A DNA stretch of 64,000 bases, from NCBI RefSeq assembly GCF_014237835.1, contig NZ_JACJVI010000003.1, positions 372,001 to 436,000 on the forward strand. Reading direction: 5' to 3'. Below are positions 1 through 8,996 of the stretch, piece after piece (position 1 is the first letter of the stretch; each line of letters opens with the position of its first letter). Below the pieces are notes generated by a model that was not told where the DNA came from, searched no databases, and saw only the letters and a list, made by a program, of their open reading frames with translations. The stretch comes from Rhizobium sp. AQ_MP (lineage in GTDB: Bacteria; Pseudomonadota; Alphaproteobacteria; Rhizobiales; Rhizobiaceae). The position numbers were made by a program, and so were the translations under genes.

Positions 1-1684
1 AGCGACCGCCGGTGCCGCCACCTGCTGCGGTTCTCGGCGTGATTTCCTGGAAAGAATAACCACGGACCGAACCGCCGCCGCCGGCAAAGAAGCGCCGGGT
101 CGCAGGGATGGCCGAGAGGTCTCCGCCGCCAACCAGGGTGCCGGCGTTCAGGCGACCTGCGAGCACGAAACGGTCTTCCTCGCCAAAGCCCAGATAGGCC
201 GAGATCGACCCTTCCAGCGAAGAGAAGATCGTCTGGCCGAAGAACTCGTAGCTCGGCGTCAATGTCAGCGTGCCGTAATGGCCCTCGGTGGCGTTCAGCC
301 GATTGTCGCGCGTGTCCCGGACATAGCCGATCGGCACGCCGAAAGTCAGGTATTCCTTGCCCTTGCCGAACGCGTCGTCGATGCTGTCGTAGGCAAGCGA
401 GACGCCCGCATTGACACTGTCGGCGTCCGTCAGTTCATAGGCATAGGAAACCTTGCCAGTCACCGTGGCCGCGTCATAGTAGTCCGTCTTGAGCGTGCTG
501 CCCTTGACGCTGGCCTCCAGCGTTCCCGAGGGGACAAAGGCGCCGGGTTTGATGAACGTGATCCCGGCCGTATAGTCGAGCGAGGAGACATCGCTGACGT
601 TCTTGAGCTCTCCCAGGCCCCGCACCGAGCCTTCGATCCTCAGCGATTCTGCCTGGCCGAAGAGATTGCGGTGCCCCCAGTATCCCTCGATCCCGCCACC
701 GTCGAGCGAGGAATAGCTGGCGCCGATGCCAAAATAGCGGTGCTTGCCCTCCGAGACGGTTATGCCGATCGGCAGCGATCCGCTCGGATCCAAGCTTTCC
801 GCCTCATCGATTGTGACAGACGAAAAGACGCCAAGGGTGCGCAGGCGTTCTCCTGCCTTGCGCAATTGCTCCGGCGAATAGGTCTGACCTGGCCTCAGGC
901 GCGAGTAATATGCGACGAAGTTCGAATCCACGGCCCGTGCGCCCTTGACGGTGACGGCACCGAGCGGAGCGACCGGGCCAGCCTCGACGGCGATCGTCAG
1001 ATCGACCGTCTTCGTTGCATGGTCGGCGACAACGTCGCGGCGGGTCACTTCAGTCAGCGGGCGTCCTTGCTCCCTCAGGCTCTCGGCGATTTGTTCCGCC
1101 GACTTCAGGATCACAAGCGAGCCGGCGTTCCCGCCCCGTTCCAGGCCGAATTCCTCCGGGTTCAGACCCGCAGCATCGCCTTCCAGGCGAACTTCGCCCA
1201 AAGTGAAGGTCTGGCCGGGATCGATGCTGATCGCGACTGGCACCGGTCTGGAACGATCGAAGACCGGGTTTGGCGGCAGGCTGTCGATATCCCGACCGTC
1301 GATCGTCACGGTGACGATACCGCCATAAAGCGCGTTTTCGTAAAGCGTCGCGATCAGACGATCGCGGTCGTCCCGTGCCTTTATCACGAGGCCGAGATCG
1401 CCGGAGACAGGCTGCTCCTCATCGGCAAGCAATAGCGAGGTGCGCTCCAGCGATTTTTTCAGAGCCCGATCGGCATCGCCTGTGTCGAGGGTAATGGTGT
1501 AGCCGACGGGATCAATGACGTCGCGGTCGGCTTCGTCACTGCCGAACAGCCGAAAGCCGAAAAGCTCGAAGGCGCGAGCCTCCGAGGCGATCCCGATGGA
1601 GAAGGGGCTCGCGACGGTCAGAGCAAGTCCGAGCCGGAACGCATGACTAAACTTCGGCAATATCCATCCACTCGGTCTCGGCAT
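1..1684 (-). CDS. tamA: TamA-like outer-membrane translocation and assembly protein (Omp85 family), 3' part outside the window
   Basis: Open frame of 561 codons running off the left edge. An N-terminal hydrophobic signal segment (about residues 10-32) is followed by POTRA-like repeats and the start of a 16-stranded barrel. The Omp85 hallmark RRFFAGGGGSVRGY lies near residue 528 (bases about 60-105). TamA works with TamB to insert autotransporters and other outer-membrane proteins. The ATG at 1684 is the only ATG after the upstream in-frame stop; its ribosome site is weak. A long frame on the opposite strand (278-1435) is a mirror image of this gene. The C-terminal barrel and the expected downstream tamB are not in the window. 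Confidence 0.9.
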   Translation of the reverse strand, partial: MPRPSGWILPKFSHAFRLGLALTVASPFSIGIASEARAFELFGFRLFGSDEADRDVIDPVGYTITLDTGDADRALKKSLERTSLLLADEEQPVSGDLGLVIKARDDRDRLIATLYENALYGGIVTVTIDGRDIDSLPPNPVFDRSRPVPVAISIDPGQTFTLGEVRLEGDAAGLNPEEFGLERGGNAGSLVILKSAEQIAESLREQGRPLTEVTRRDVVADHATKTVDLTIAVEAGPVAPLGAVTVKGARAVDSNFVAYYSRLRPGQTYSPEQLRKAGERLRTLGVFSSVTIDEAESLDPSGSLPIGITVSEGKHRYFGIGASYSSLDGGGIEGYWGHRNLFGQAESLRIEGSVRGLGELKNVSDVSSLDYTAGITFIKPGAFVPSGTLEASVKGSTLKTDYYDAATVTGKVSYAYELTDADSVNAGVSLAYDSIDDAFGKGKEYLTFGVPIGYVRDTRDNRLNATEGHYGTLTLTPSYEFFGQTIFSSLEGSISAYLGFGEEDRFVLAGRLNAGTLVGGGDLSAIPATRRFFAGGGGSVRGYSFQEITPRTAAGGGTGGR

Positions 1685-1832
1685 TTCGCTTTCATCGCGA
1701 TCCGTAAGGCGCTCCCCCGCCTGCGGGACAACTTAGGCGCAAATGAGCGAAAAGGCATACCCCTTTTTGTGTGGGCATGAAAAAAGGCGGGAAGTGTTGC
1801 CTCCCGCCCTGTCTCGATTGCGGCAGATGCCT

Positions 1833-2096
1833 TTAGTAGCCGCGCGGGCAGGCGTCGATGTAACGGTTGCCGTAGCGGTCGCGGTAGTAGCACTGTCCAG
1901 GCTGCTCCGAAACATTCCCGATTACGGCACCTGCAACGCCACCGATGGCGGCGCCGACGGCAGCGCCGCGGACGTTGCCCGTAGCAATGCCACCGATGAT
2001 GGCGCCCGAGGCCGCGCCGATACCGGCGCCTCGTTCCGTCTGGCTGCATCCTGCGACCGTCAGGCCGACCAGCATCAGCACAAGAGCTTTCTTCAT
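1833..2096 (-). CDS. Small glycine-zipper lipoprotein
   Basis: 87-residue protein with a signal peptide ending in the lipobox VAGC (Cys18), so probably a lipidated envelope protein. Residues about 23-62 form a glycine-zipper segment of GxxxG spacing (GAGIGAASGAIIGG, then GAAVGAAIGGVAG), as in 17-kDa-antigen/YMGG-type lipoproteins. The tail carries two cysteines and a RYGNRYIDACPRGY motif. Two in-frame ATGs exist, at 2102 and 2096; the GGAGAG ribosome site lies 6 bases before the second, so 2096 is preferred. Function is unknown; related proteins are often tied to envelope integrity. Confidence 0.8.
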   Translation of the reverse strand: MKKALVLMLVGLTVAGCSQTERGAGIGAASGAIIGGIATGNVRGAAVGAAIGGVAGAVIGNVSEQPGQCYYRDRYGNRYIDACPRGY

Positions 2097-2413
2097 CTTC
2101 ATCTCTCCAAGTTCCACGCGCCCGGTCCAGCCGGTCTTGTTTTGACACTTGCCCCGCCGCTCGAGCTCTCCCACGCGGCTCCGGGCTTCTCTGAGCATAA
2201 CCTTGGCCAGCGGAAAGTCCATGGTCGCGGCTCACACCCTCGCGGGTCGCTTCCCTGCATGGAACACCGTAGATGAACCCAGGATTTACAGGCGGTTTGA
2301 TGCTGCAATGCGGCACACAAAATTTTCGTTTGCGACCTTCTGGACTGTTGCACATGTCACATAAAACTCACACCATGCCCTTCGTGTCCGGGAGAGACAC
2401 GAGGAGGAACAAC
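2097..2413. other. Divergent intergenic region between the lipoprotein and coxS
   Basis: 317 bases that must hold the promoters of the leftward lipoprotein and the rightward molybdenum hydroxylase operon. Open frames exist in it but none has a convincing start or family. The only clear structure is the hairpin next to the coxS ribosome site, listed separately. I could not assign -35/-10 elements. Confidence 0.5.
2382..2402 (+). promoter_or_regulatory. Hairpin touching the coxS ribosome-binding site
   Basis: Perfect 7-bp inverted repeat TCGTGTC / GACACGA (2382-2388 and 2396-2402) with a 7-base loop. Its right arm ends inside the GAGGAGG ribosome site (2401-2407) of coxS, so folding of the leader would reach the first bases of the Shine-Dalgarno. 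Whether it regulates translation is inference. Confidence 0.4.
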
Positions 2414-2902
<489 letters not shown>

Positions 2903-2942
2903 GTGGGAGGAATTAGGCATTAGCCAATGGCGAGTGAGGGCT

Positions 2943-3005
2943 GCATCAGCGATGCTCCCTTGGCCAAGAGATTTGGAAGCATCGACATAGAGATCGTGCT
3001 GATGC
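2943..3005. repeat. Nested inverted repeat between coxS and coxL
   Basis: Outer arms GCATCAGC (2943-2950) and GCTGATGC (2998-3005) enclose inner arms CGATGCT (2950-2956) and AGCATCG (2978-2984), with the palindrome CTTGGCCAAG between them. All arms are perfect. In the mRNA this would make a branched stem between the first two cistrons. No family assigned; it may be a mobile intergenic palindrome or a processing signal that sets subunit ratios. Confidence 0.6.
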
Positions 3006-3025
3006 TCAAGGTCCAGAAGCTATTC

Positions 3026-3050
3026 CCTACTGCCTACTGCCTACTGCCTA
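3026..3050. repeat. Tandem heptamer CCTACTG, 3.5 copies
   Basis: Three perfect copies of CCTACTG (3026-3032, 3033-3039, 3040-3046) plus CCTA, 35 bases upstream of coxL. Such a run can change copy number by slippage. It lies before the coxL ribosome site and does not encode protein. Confidence 0.8.
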
Positions 3051-3084
3051 AAACCTTAATCCTGTTTCTCTGGAGGAGAAGACA

Positions 3085-5451
3085 ATGGGTGTTGAAGGAA
3101 TCGGCGCGCGAGTGGCGCGCAAGGAAGACAAGCGTTTCTTGACCGGCAAGGGCCGGTACACCGACGACATGGTCGTCCCCGGCATGAAATATGCCTATTT
3201 CGTCCGTTCGCCCTATGCGCATGCCAAGATCAAGTCGATCGACGTCTCTGCCGCCAAGGCCATGCCCGGCGTGATCGACGTGCTCGACGGCAAGCAGTTG
3301 CTTGCCGATGGCATCGGCAACCTGATCTGCGGCTGGATGATCCATTCCAAGGACGGCACGCCGATGAAGATGGGCGCCTGGCGTCCGCTGGCGCATGAAA
3401 CCGTGCGTTATGTCGGGGATGCGGTGGCAATCGTCATCGCCGACAGCCTCGGCGAGGCGCGCGATGCCTCGGAGGCCGTTTCGGTCGAATATGAAGAGCT
3501 TCCTGTTGTCACCGGTGCCGTCGATGCGTTGAAGCCTGGTGCGCCGCAGCTTCATCCGGAGGCTCCCGGCAACCTGATCTTCGACTGGGAGATCGGCGAC
3601 AGCGCTGCGGCAGACGCCGCAATCGCCAGTGCTGCCCATGTCACCGAGATCGACATCTTCAACAACCGCCTGTCGCCCAACCCGATGGAGCCGCGCGCGA
3701 CGCTCGGCATCTACGACACGGCGGAAGATCATTATACCTGCTACACGACCTCGCAGAACCCGCATGTCGCGCGTCTCGTCATGAGCGCCTTCTACAATGT
3801 CGCGCCCGAACACAAGCTGCGTGTCATCGCGCCCGATGTCGGCGGCGGCTTCGGCTCGAAGATCTACATCTATCCGGAAGAAGTCGTCTGTCTCTGGGCG
3901 TCGAAGAAGACCGGCGTGCCGGTCAAATGGACGGCCGACCGCACCGAGGCCTTCCTCACCGATGCGCATGGCCGTGACCATGTGTCGAAGGTGAAGATGG
4001 CCTTCGACAAGGACCACAGGATCATCGGGTTGAAGGTCGACACGATCGCCAATCTCGGCGCCTATATGTCGCTCTTCTCGTCATCGGTCCCGACCTATCT
4101 CTACGCCACGCTTCTGTCTGGCCAGTATGCGATCCCTGCGATCCACGCCAATGTGCGAACCGTCTACACCAACACCGTTCCGGTCGATGCCTATCGCGGC
4201 GCCGGTCGTCCGGAAGCGACCTATCTGCTCGAGCGCACCGTGGAAACCGCGGCCCGCGAGCTCGGCATCTCGCCGGCGGAACTGCGGCGGAAGAACTTCG
4301 TCCGCAGCTTCCCGTACCAGACACCGGTCATCATGTGTTACGACGCGGGCGACTACGACGCTTCGCTGGAGGCGGCCATGTCCGCTGCCGACTGGAACGG
4401 CTTCCCGGCCCGCAAGGCGGAAGCCGCACGGCGCGGCAAGCTGCGCGGGATCGGCATGAGCTGCTATATCGAGGCTTGCGGCATTGCGCCGTCGGCGGCG
4501 GTCGGTTCGCTCGGCGCCGGTGTGGGCTTGTGGGAGTCCGCTGAAGTCCGCGTCAATGCGGTCGGCACGGTCGAGGTGCTCACCGGCTCGCACAGCCATG
4601 GCCAGGGCCACGAAACCACCTTTGCCCAGCTGGTTGCGGAGCGTCTCGGCGTGCCGATCGACAATGTCTCGATCGTCCACGGCGATACCGACAAGGTGCA
4701 GATGGGCATGGGCACCTATGGCTCGCGCTCGGGGGCCGTCGGCATGTCGGCGATCGTCAAGGCGCTGGACAAGGTCGAGGCGAAGGCCAAGAAGATCGCC
4801 GCGCATCTGATGGAAGCGGACGAGAGCGATGTCGTCATCGAGAATGGCGAACTGAAGGTCGCCGGTACCGACAAGTCGGTTCCATGGTTCCAGGTGGCAC
4901 TTGCCGCCTATACCGCCCACAACCTGCCGTCGGGCATGGAGCCGGGTCTGAAGGAGGGCGCATTCTACGATCCGTCCAACTTCACCTTCCCGGCCGGCTG
5001 CTACATCGCGGAAGTCGAGGTGGATCCGGATACCGGCAAGACCGACATCATCCAGTTCGTGGCCGCCGACGACTTCGGCAACATCATCAACCCGATGATC
5101 GTCGAGGGCCAAGTGCATGGCGGCATCGCGCAGGGCATCGGCCAGGCGCTGCTCGAAGGCGTGCATTACGATCCGCAGACCGGCCAGCTTCTGACCGCAA
5201 GCTACATGGACTATGCCATGCCGCGTGCCGATGACCTGCCGTCGTTCAATGTCTCGCACCAGAACACGCCTTGCCCGGGCAATCCGCTCGGCATCAAGGG
5301 CTGTGGCGAGGCCGGCGCCATCGGGTCGCCGCCGGCGCTGATCAATGCGATCACCGATGCGATCGGCAACAACAACCTCAACATGCCGGCGACGCCGCTT
5401 GCCGTCTGGACTGCGATCCAGGCGAATGCGACGCGTCAGGCTGCCGAGTAA
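3085..5451 (+). CDS. coxL: Molybdenum hydroxylase large subunit, form II CO-dehydrogenase type (CoxL-like)
   Basis: 788 residues, the normal length of the molybdopterin-binding subunit. An N-terminal a/b hammerhead domain is followed by the two molybdopterin-binding domains. The active-site loop reads AYRGAGR at residues 369-375, the signature of form II (BMS) enzymes; proven CO dehydrogenases of form I carry AYXCSFR. The conserved catalytic glutamate is in [12 protein letters not shown] (Glu742). The true substrate of form II enzymes is often unknown, so CO oxidation should not be assumed. The ATG follows GGAGGAGAAGACA. The gene symbol marks homology only. Confidence 0.9.
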   Translation: MGVEGIGARVARKEDKRFLTGKGRYTDDMVVPGMKYAYFVRSPYAHAKIKSIDVSAAKAMPGVIDVLDGKQLLADGIGNLICGWMIHSKDGTPMKMGAWRPLAHETVRYVGDAVAIVIADSLGEARDASEAVSVEYEELPVVTGAVDALKPGAPQLHPEAPGNLIFDWEIGDSAAADAAIASAAHVTEIDIFNNRLSPNPMEPRATLGIYDTAEDHYTCYTTSQNPHVARLVMSAFYNVAPEHKLRVIAPDVGGGFGSKIYIYPEEVVCLWASKKTGVPVKWTADRTEAFLTDAHGRDHVSKVKMAFDKDHRIIGLKVDTIANLGAYMSLFSSSVPTYLYATLLSGQYAIPAIHANVRTVYTNTVPVDAYRGAGRPEATYLLERTVETAARELGISPAELRRKNFVRSFPYQTPVIMCYDAGDYDASLEAAMSAADWNGFPARKAEAARRGKLRGIGMSCYIEACGIAPSAAVGSLGAGVGLWESAEVRVNAVGTVEVLTGSHSHGQGHETTFAQLVAERLGVPIDNVSIVHGDTDKVQMGMGTYGSRSGAVGMSAIVKALDKVEAKAKKIAAHLMEADESDVVIENGELKVAGTDKSVPWFQVALAAYTAHNLPSGMEPGLKEGAFYDPSNFTFPAGCYIAEVEVDPDTGKTDIIQFVAADDFGNIINPMIVEGQVHGGIAQGIGQALLEGVHYDPQTGQLLTASYMDYAMPRADDLPSFNVSHQNTPCPGNPLGIKGCGEAGAIGSPPALINAITDAIGNNNLNMPATPLAVWTAIQANATRQAAE

Positions 5452-5462
5452 GGGAGAGGACC

Positions 5463-6263
5463 ATGCAGCTTTATCCAACCAGCTACCATCGCGCCTCTTC
5501 CATCGAGGATGCCGGTAAACTGCTCTCCGGTGCCGAAGACGGCAAGTTCATCGCCGGCGGGCAGACGCTGATCGCGGCGCTTAAGCAGCGTCTCGCCCAG
5601 CCGTCTGATCTCATCGATCTCCGGCATATTGATGCGCTCAAGGGCATCAAGGTCGAGGGGCGCCGCGTCACGATCGGTGCGGCCGTCACCCATGCGGAGG
5701 TCGCCTCTTCCTCGGCCATCCGCGCGATCTGCCCGGCGATTTGCCATCTTGCCTCGATGATCGGCGATCCGCATGTCCGCCATATGGGCACGATCGGCGG
5801 CTCGGTGGCCAACGACGATCCCGCTGCGGATTATCCGTCGGCGGTTCTCGGCCTCGGGGCGACGGTGGTGACCAACACCCGCGAGATCGCAGCCGACGAC
5901 TTCTTTGTCGGCCTGTTCGAGACGGCGCTCTCCGAAGACGAGATCATCACGGCGATCCGTTTCGACGCTCCGGAAAAGGCCGGTTATGCGAAGTTCGCCA
6001 ACCCGGCCTCGCGTTATGCGATGACCGGCGTCTTCGTCTCGAAGGGGGCGGGCGGTGCGCGTGTCGCGGTCACCGGTGCCGGCTCGAACGGTGTCTTCCG
6101 TCATGCCGGCCTTGAGGCCGCACTCTCGGCCAACTGGTCGCCAGATGCCGTCAGCGGTGTCGAGATTGATTCGTCGGAGCTGTTGTCGGACCTGCATTGC
6201 ACGGCCGAATACCGCGCCAATCTGATCCGGGTCATGGCAAAACGGGCGGTTCAGGCCTCCTGA
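5463..6263 (+). CDS. coxM: Molybdenum hydroxylase medium subunit, FAD-binding (CoxM-like)
   Basis: 266 residues with the FAD-binding fold of the PCMH/CO-dehydrogenase flavoprotein family: the N-terminal loop AGGQTL (about residues 33-38) and TIGGSVANDDPAAD (about 109-122) contact FAD. It takes electrons from the iron-sulfur subunit and passes them to an acceptor, possibly quinones. It starts 12 bases after the coxL stop, with an AAGGGAGAGG site before the ATG, so the two are coexpressed. A hairpin-plus-T-run terminator follows, ending the operon. No coxD/E/F/G-type maturation genes follow in this window. Confidence 0.9.
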   Translation: MQLYPTSYHRASSIEDAGKLLSGAEDGKFIAGGQTLIAALKQRLAQPSDLIDLRHIDALKGIKVEGRRVTIGAAVTHAEVASSSAIRAICPAICHLASMIGDPHVRHMGTIGGSVANDDPAADYPSAVLGLGATVVTNTREIAADDFFVGLFETALSEDEIITAIRFDAPEKAGYAKFANPASRYAMTGVFVSKGAGGARVAVTGAGSNGVFRHAGLEAALSANWSPDAVSGVEIDSSELLSDLHCTAEYRANLIRVMAKRAVQAS

Positions 6264-6287
6264 TCGCGCGGCTTTTGAGGGACGAAC

Positions 6288-6316
6288 AAAAAAGGGCGGC
6301 TTCGGCCGTCCTTTTT
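6288..6316 (+). terminator. Rho-independent terminator of the coxSLM operon
   Basis: GGGCGGC / GCCGTCC stem with a TTCG tetraloop, one G-T pair, flanked by six A and five T. It lies 24 bases after the coxM stop. Confidence 0.9.
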
Positions 6317-6324
6317 CGTGTCGC

Positions 6325-6338
6325 TTGACGCAGATCAA
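6325..6338. promoter_or_regulatory. FNR/FixK-type box upstream of hemA
   Basis: TTGAC-GCAG-ATCAA matches the TTGAT-N4-ATCAA consensus of FNR/FixK proteins at 9 of 10 positions. It lies 146 bases before the hemA start. FixK/FnrN control of hemA is known in other rhizobia. Oxygen control here is inferred from the site. Confidence 0.6.
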
Positions 6339-6484
6339 GTTTGCAGAGGCACAATCCGTTAGTATTTATGTGCAAGCGTTCTAATGTTCGCGCCATTTGT
6401 CGCAGTTTAGAATGAATTTACAAAACCGGGGTTGACCCCAGCGCCGGAGAGACACAAAAGAGTGTCGTAGACTGGAGTTTAGGC

Positions 6485-7699
6485 ATGGATTTCGAGGCGT
6501 TTTTCAAGGATCAGCTCGCGGGGCTTCACGAGGAAGGCCGGTACCGCGTCTTCGCTGATTTGGAACGCCAGCGCGGCAATTTCCCGCGCGCGACCCGCTA
6601 CACCGAAAACGGTACCCAGGAAGTTACCGTCTGGTGCTCCAACGACTATCTCGGCATGGGGCAGAACCCGCTCGTGATCGACGCCATGAAGAAGGCGATC
6701 GACGACTGTGGCGCCGGTGCCGGTGGCACCCGGAATATCTCTGGGACCAATCACTACCACGTCCTGCTCGAGCGCGAGCTTGCCGATCTGCACGGCAAGG
6801 AATCTGCGCTGATCTTCACCTCGGGCTATGTCTCGAACTGGGCCGCGCTCGGTACGCTCGGCGCCAAGATCCCGGGTCTCATCATCTTCTCGGATGCGCT
6901 CAACCACGCCTCCATGATCGAAGGCATTCGCCATTCCAAGGCTGAGCGCGTCATCTGGAAGCACAATGACGTCAAGGATCTGGAAGCCAAGCTTGCCGCC
7001 GCCGATCCCAAGGCGCCGAAGATGATCGCGTTCGAGTCCGTCTATTCGATGGACGGCGACATCGCGCCGATCAAGGAAATCTGTGATCTTGCCGACAAGT
7101 ATGGCGCGATGACCTATCTCGATGAAGTGCATGCGGTCGGCATGTATGGCGCTCACGGTGGCGGTATTGCCGAACGCGAAGGCCTGATGGATCGTCTGAC
7201 GATCATCGAAGGCACGCTCGGCAAGGCTTTCGGCGTCATGGGTGGCTATATCGCGGCCTCGACCGCGCTTTGCGATTTCGTCCGTTCCTTTGCGTCCGGC
7301 TTCATCTTCACGACTGCATTGCCGCCGGCACTTGCCGCCGGTGCGGTCGCCTCGATCCGTCATCTGAAGACCAGCCAGGTCGAGCGTTTCGCTCATCAGG
7401 AGCGCGTGCGTCGTCTGCGCTCGATGCTCGACAAGGCCGGCATTCCGCATATGCCGAATCCCAGCCATATCGTGCCGGTCATGGTCGGCGATGCTGCCAA
7501 GTGCAAGTGGATCTCCGACTTGCTGCTCGACAACTGTTCCATCTACGTGCAGCCGATCAACTATCCGACGGTCCCGAAAAAGACCGAGCGGCTGCGCATC
7601 ACCCCGACACCCCTGCATTCCGACGCCGATCTCGAACATCTCGTCGGCTCGCTGCACCAGCTCTGGTCGCGCTGCGCGCTGGCCCGTGCGGTGGCTTGA
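6485..7699 (+). CDS. hemA: 5-aminolevulinate synthase
   Basis: 404 residues, the usual length of alphaproteobacterial ALA synthase, a PLP enzyme that condenses glycine and succinyl-CoA as the first step of tetrapyrrole synthesis (C4 pathway). It is colinear with the family: [10 protein letters not shown] near residue 54, [13 protein letters not shown] near 77, the HxxxH-type PLP region, and the PLP lysine in GTLGKAFG (Lys247). The ATG follows CTGGAGTTTAGGC. The product also feeds cobalamin, relevant to cobS/cobT and the adenosyltransferase elsewhere in the window. A possible FNR/FixK box lies upstream and a terminator downstream. Confidence 0.97.
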   Translation: MDFEAFFKDQLAGLHEEGRYRVFADLERQRGNFPRATRYTENGTQEVTVWCSNDYLGMGQNPLVIDAMKKAIDDCGAGAGGTRNISGTNHYHVLLERELADLHGKESALIFTSGYVSNWAALGTLGAKIPGLIIFSDALNHASMIEGIRHSKAERVIWKHNDVKDLEAKLAAADPKAPKMIAFESVYSMDGDIAPIKEICDLADKYGAMTYLDEVHAVGMYGAHGGGIAEREGLMDRLTIIEGTLGKAFGVMGGYIAASTALCDFVRSFASGFIFTTALPPALAAGAVASIRHLKTSQVERFAHQERVRRLRSMLDKAGIPHMPNPSHIVPVMVGDAAKCKWISDLLLDNCSIYVQPINYPTVPKKTERLRITPTPLHSDADLEHLVGSLHQLWSRCALARAVA

Positions 7700-7723
7700 T
7701 CGGGCTAAAACCTTCGGAAATGC

Positions 7724-7757
7724 AAAACGGGCTGCGGTGACGCGGCCCGTTTTTCTT
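7724..7757 (+). terminator. Rho-independent terminator after hemA
   Basis: Perfect 9-bp stem AAAACGGGC (7724-7732) / GCCCGTTTT (7745-7753) followed by more T. It lies 24 bases after the hemA stop, before the convergent PIN gene. Confidence 0.85.
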
Positions 7758-7787
7758 TTGAGCTATGCCCAATGCACGCTTCGTCAT

Positions 7788-8378
7788 TCACAGGAATGGA
7801 AAGTGCGCTCGCAGAGCTTCGACCGTGTGGTGCAAACCGGATTCTTGCATATCGGTTAGCAGCTCGTCTGCGGTCTTTTGCGGCAGTTTGAAGCGCTGAC
7901 GCATTGTCTTGATTGCGGTGCTTGCCTTTTCCGTGTCGAGATTGATCATATCTGCGATAAAGGCGTCCGCGCTGCGGGTTTCAAGCCCCAGCCTCGACAG
8001 GATCGTCTCGGGGAAATCCACCAGGTTTTCCGTGACTATGACGGTGGCGCGCGCTTTCAAGGCCGCGGCGGCAACATGGATGTCTGTCTTGTCGGGGAGA
8101 TCTGCGCAAACCGGTTCGAAGCGTTCGAAGTCGGTCACCATCGCTTCTGGGAAGGCCGTTTCCATCGCACGCCGAGCCCGTGCCGCACGGTCTTTTGGGT
8201 CGGCAAGGCCTTTGCCTCTGGCCATTTTCTCAATGGCGCGTTCCGTCTCGTCGAGGATGGCCTTCGACCATCTGACGCGAAAAAGCTCTGCTTCCGCGAG
8301 CGTCAACAGGAGATTGCGTCTGAGAACGCCTGCGAGCGTGCAGGCGTCAACAAGGGCGGTGGTGCCGACGCGGGGCAC
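7788..8378 (-). CDS. PIN-domain ribonuclease, probable toxin of a type II toxin-antitoxin pair
   Basis: 196 residues, longer than classic VapC (about 130). The PIN fold is suggested by Asp11 in ALVDACTL, the DETERAI acidic helix and PDKTDIHVAAAALKA, whose aspartates would complete the metal site. Members cleave RNA. The start codon is GTG at 8378, two bases after the stop of the upstream HTH gene, so translation is probably coupled. The C-terminal about 60 residues are helical and may contact the antitoxin. Pairing with the HTH gene is from context; toxicity is inferred. Confidence 0.8.
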   Translation of the reverse strand: MPRVGTTALVDACTLAGVLRRNLLLTLAEAELFRVRWSKAILDETERAIEKMARGKGLADPKDRAARARRAMETAFPEAMVTDFERFEPVCADLPDKTDIHVAAAALKARATVIVTENLVDFPETILSRLGLETRSADAFIADMINLDTEKASTAIKTMRQRFKLPQKTADELLTDMQESGLHHTVEALRAHFPFL

Positions 8379-8380
8379 CG

Positions 8381-8830
8381 TCAGAGCATCTCCCCATCGA
8401 GTTCGGCCAAGGTATCAAGCGCGGCACTTCGCTTCGCATCCCGGATTTTCTTGTAGGCAAACAAGGCGTCCGCTTCTATCCGCCGGTGGCGTCCCACGAA
8501 TACATACTCGATCTCTCCCCGGTCGAGCAGCGAGATCAAAAACGGGCGCGAAACATTGAGGAGGTCGGCAGCCTGTTGTGTCGTCAGCATTTGCGAGACC
8601 GGTACAAGCGCGACTGCGTCTCCCTTGCCGACATGGTCCAGCAAGTCCATCAGAAGTCCGGACAGCGCAGGCGTGAGAGCGATTTCCGCGGTCTTGCCAT
8701 TGTCCAGCATACGCAAGGTCGTATCGTCGCCTTGGGCAGCGAGAATCTTGCGCAGACGGTTCGCGGCGGCCTGTTCTTCCCGGGACGGTCGCCTGCCACC
8801 GAGTGCTGTGGTGGCTGCGGTAACTGACAT
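8381..8830 (-). CDS. Excisionase-type HTH protein, probable antitoxin
   Basis: 149 residues. The C-terminal half holds an excisionase/MerR-like helix-turn-helix: LTTQQAADLLNVSRPFLISLL, then a wing EYVFVGRHRRIEADALFAY. The N-terminal half is uncharacterised. Proteins of this form commonly sit directly before a large PIN-domain gene and act as antitoxin and autorepressor. The ATG at 8830 follows GAAGGA, and an inverted repeat overlaps this ribosome site (see 8838-8855). Confidence 0.75.
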   Translation of the reverse strand: MSVTAATTALGGRRPSREEQAAANRLRKILAAQGDDTTLRMLDNGKTAEIALTPALSGLLMDLLDHVGKGDAVALVPVSQMLTTQQAADLLNVSRPFLISLLDRGEIEYVFVGRHRRIEADALFAYKKIRDAKRSAALDTLAELDGEML

Positions 8831-8837
8831 GTTGAAT

Positions 8838-8855
8838 TCCTTCCGTTCAGAAGGA
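8838..8855. promoter_or_regulatory. Inverted repeat at the antitoxin ribosome site, possible operator
   Basis: TCCTTC (8838-8843) and GAAGGA (8850-8855) with a 6-base spacer, 8 to 25 bases before the antitoxin start. The arm nearest the gene is the Shine-Dalgarno itself on the coding strand. Position and symmetry suit autoregulation by the HTH protein; binding is inferred. Confidence 0.35.
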
Positions 8856-8996
8856 GATGATATGACTTATTCGCAACAGGTGCAATAAACGAATTAAACG
8901 AAACAGTGTTGCCGTGGAAGCAGAACGCCTCTGGGTCATCATGCCGATATCGTAGAGGCTGTCATCGATCGAATTGGCTGCCGGCTCACGTCGACT

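Noticed and set aside
278-1435. 385-codon frame on the plus strand
   Set aside because: It lies fully opposite tamA, which has an Omp85 signature; the frame is a mirror of third-position GC bias.
2927-3142. 71-codon frame between coxS and coxL
   Set aside because: Covers the palindrome and tandem repeat and runs into coxL out of frame; no ribosome site.
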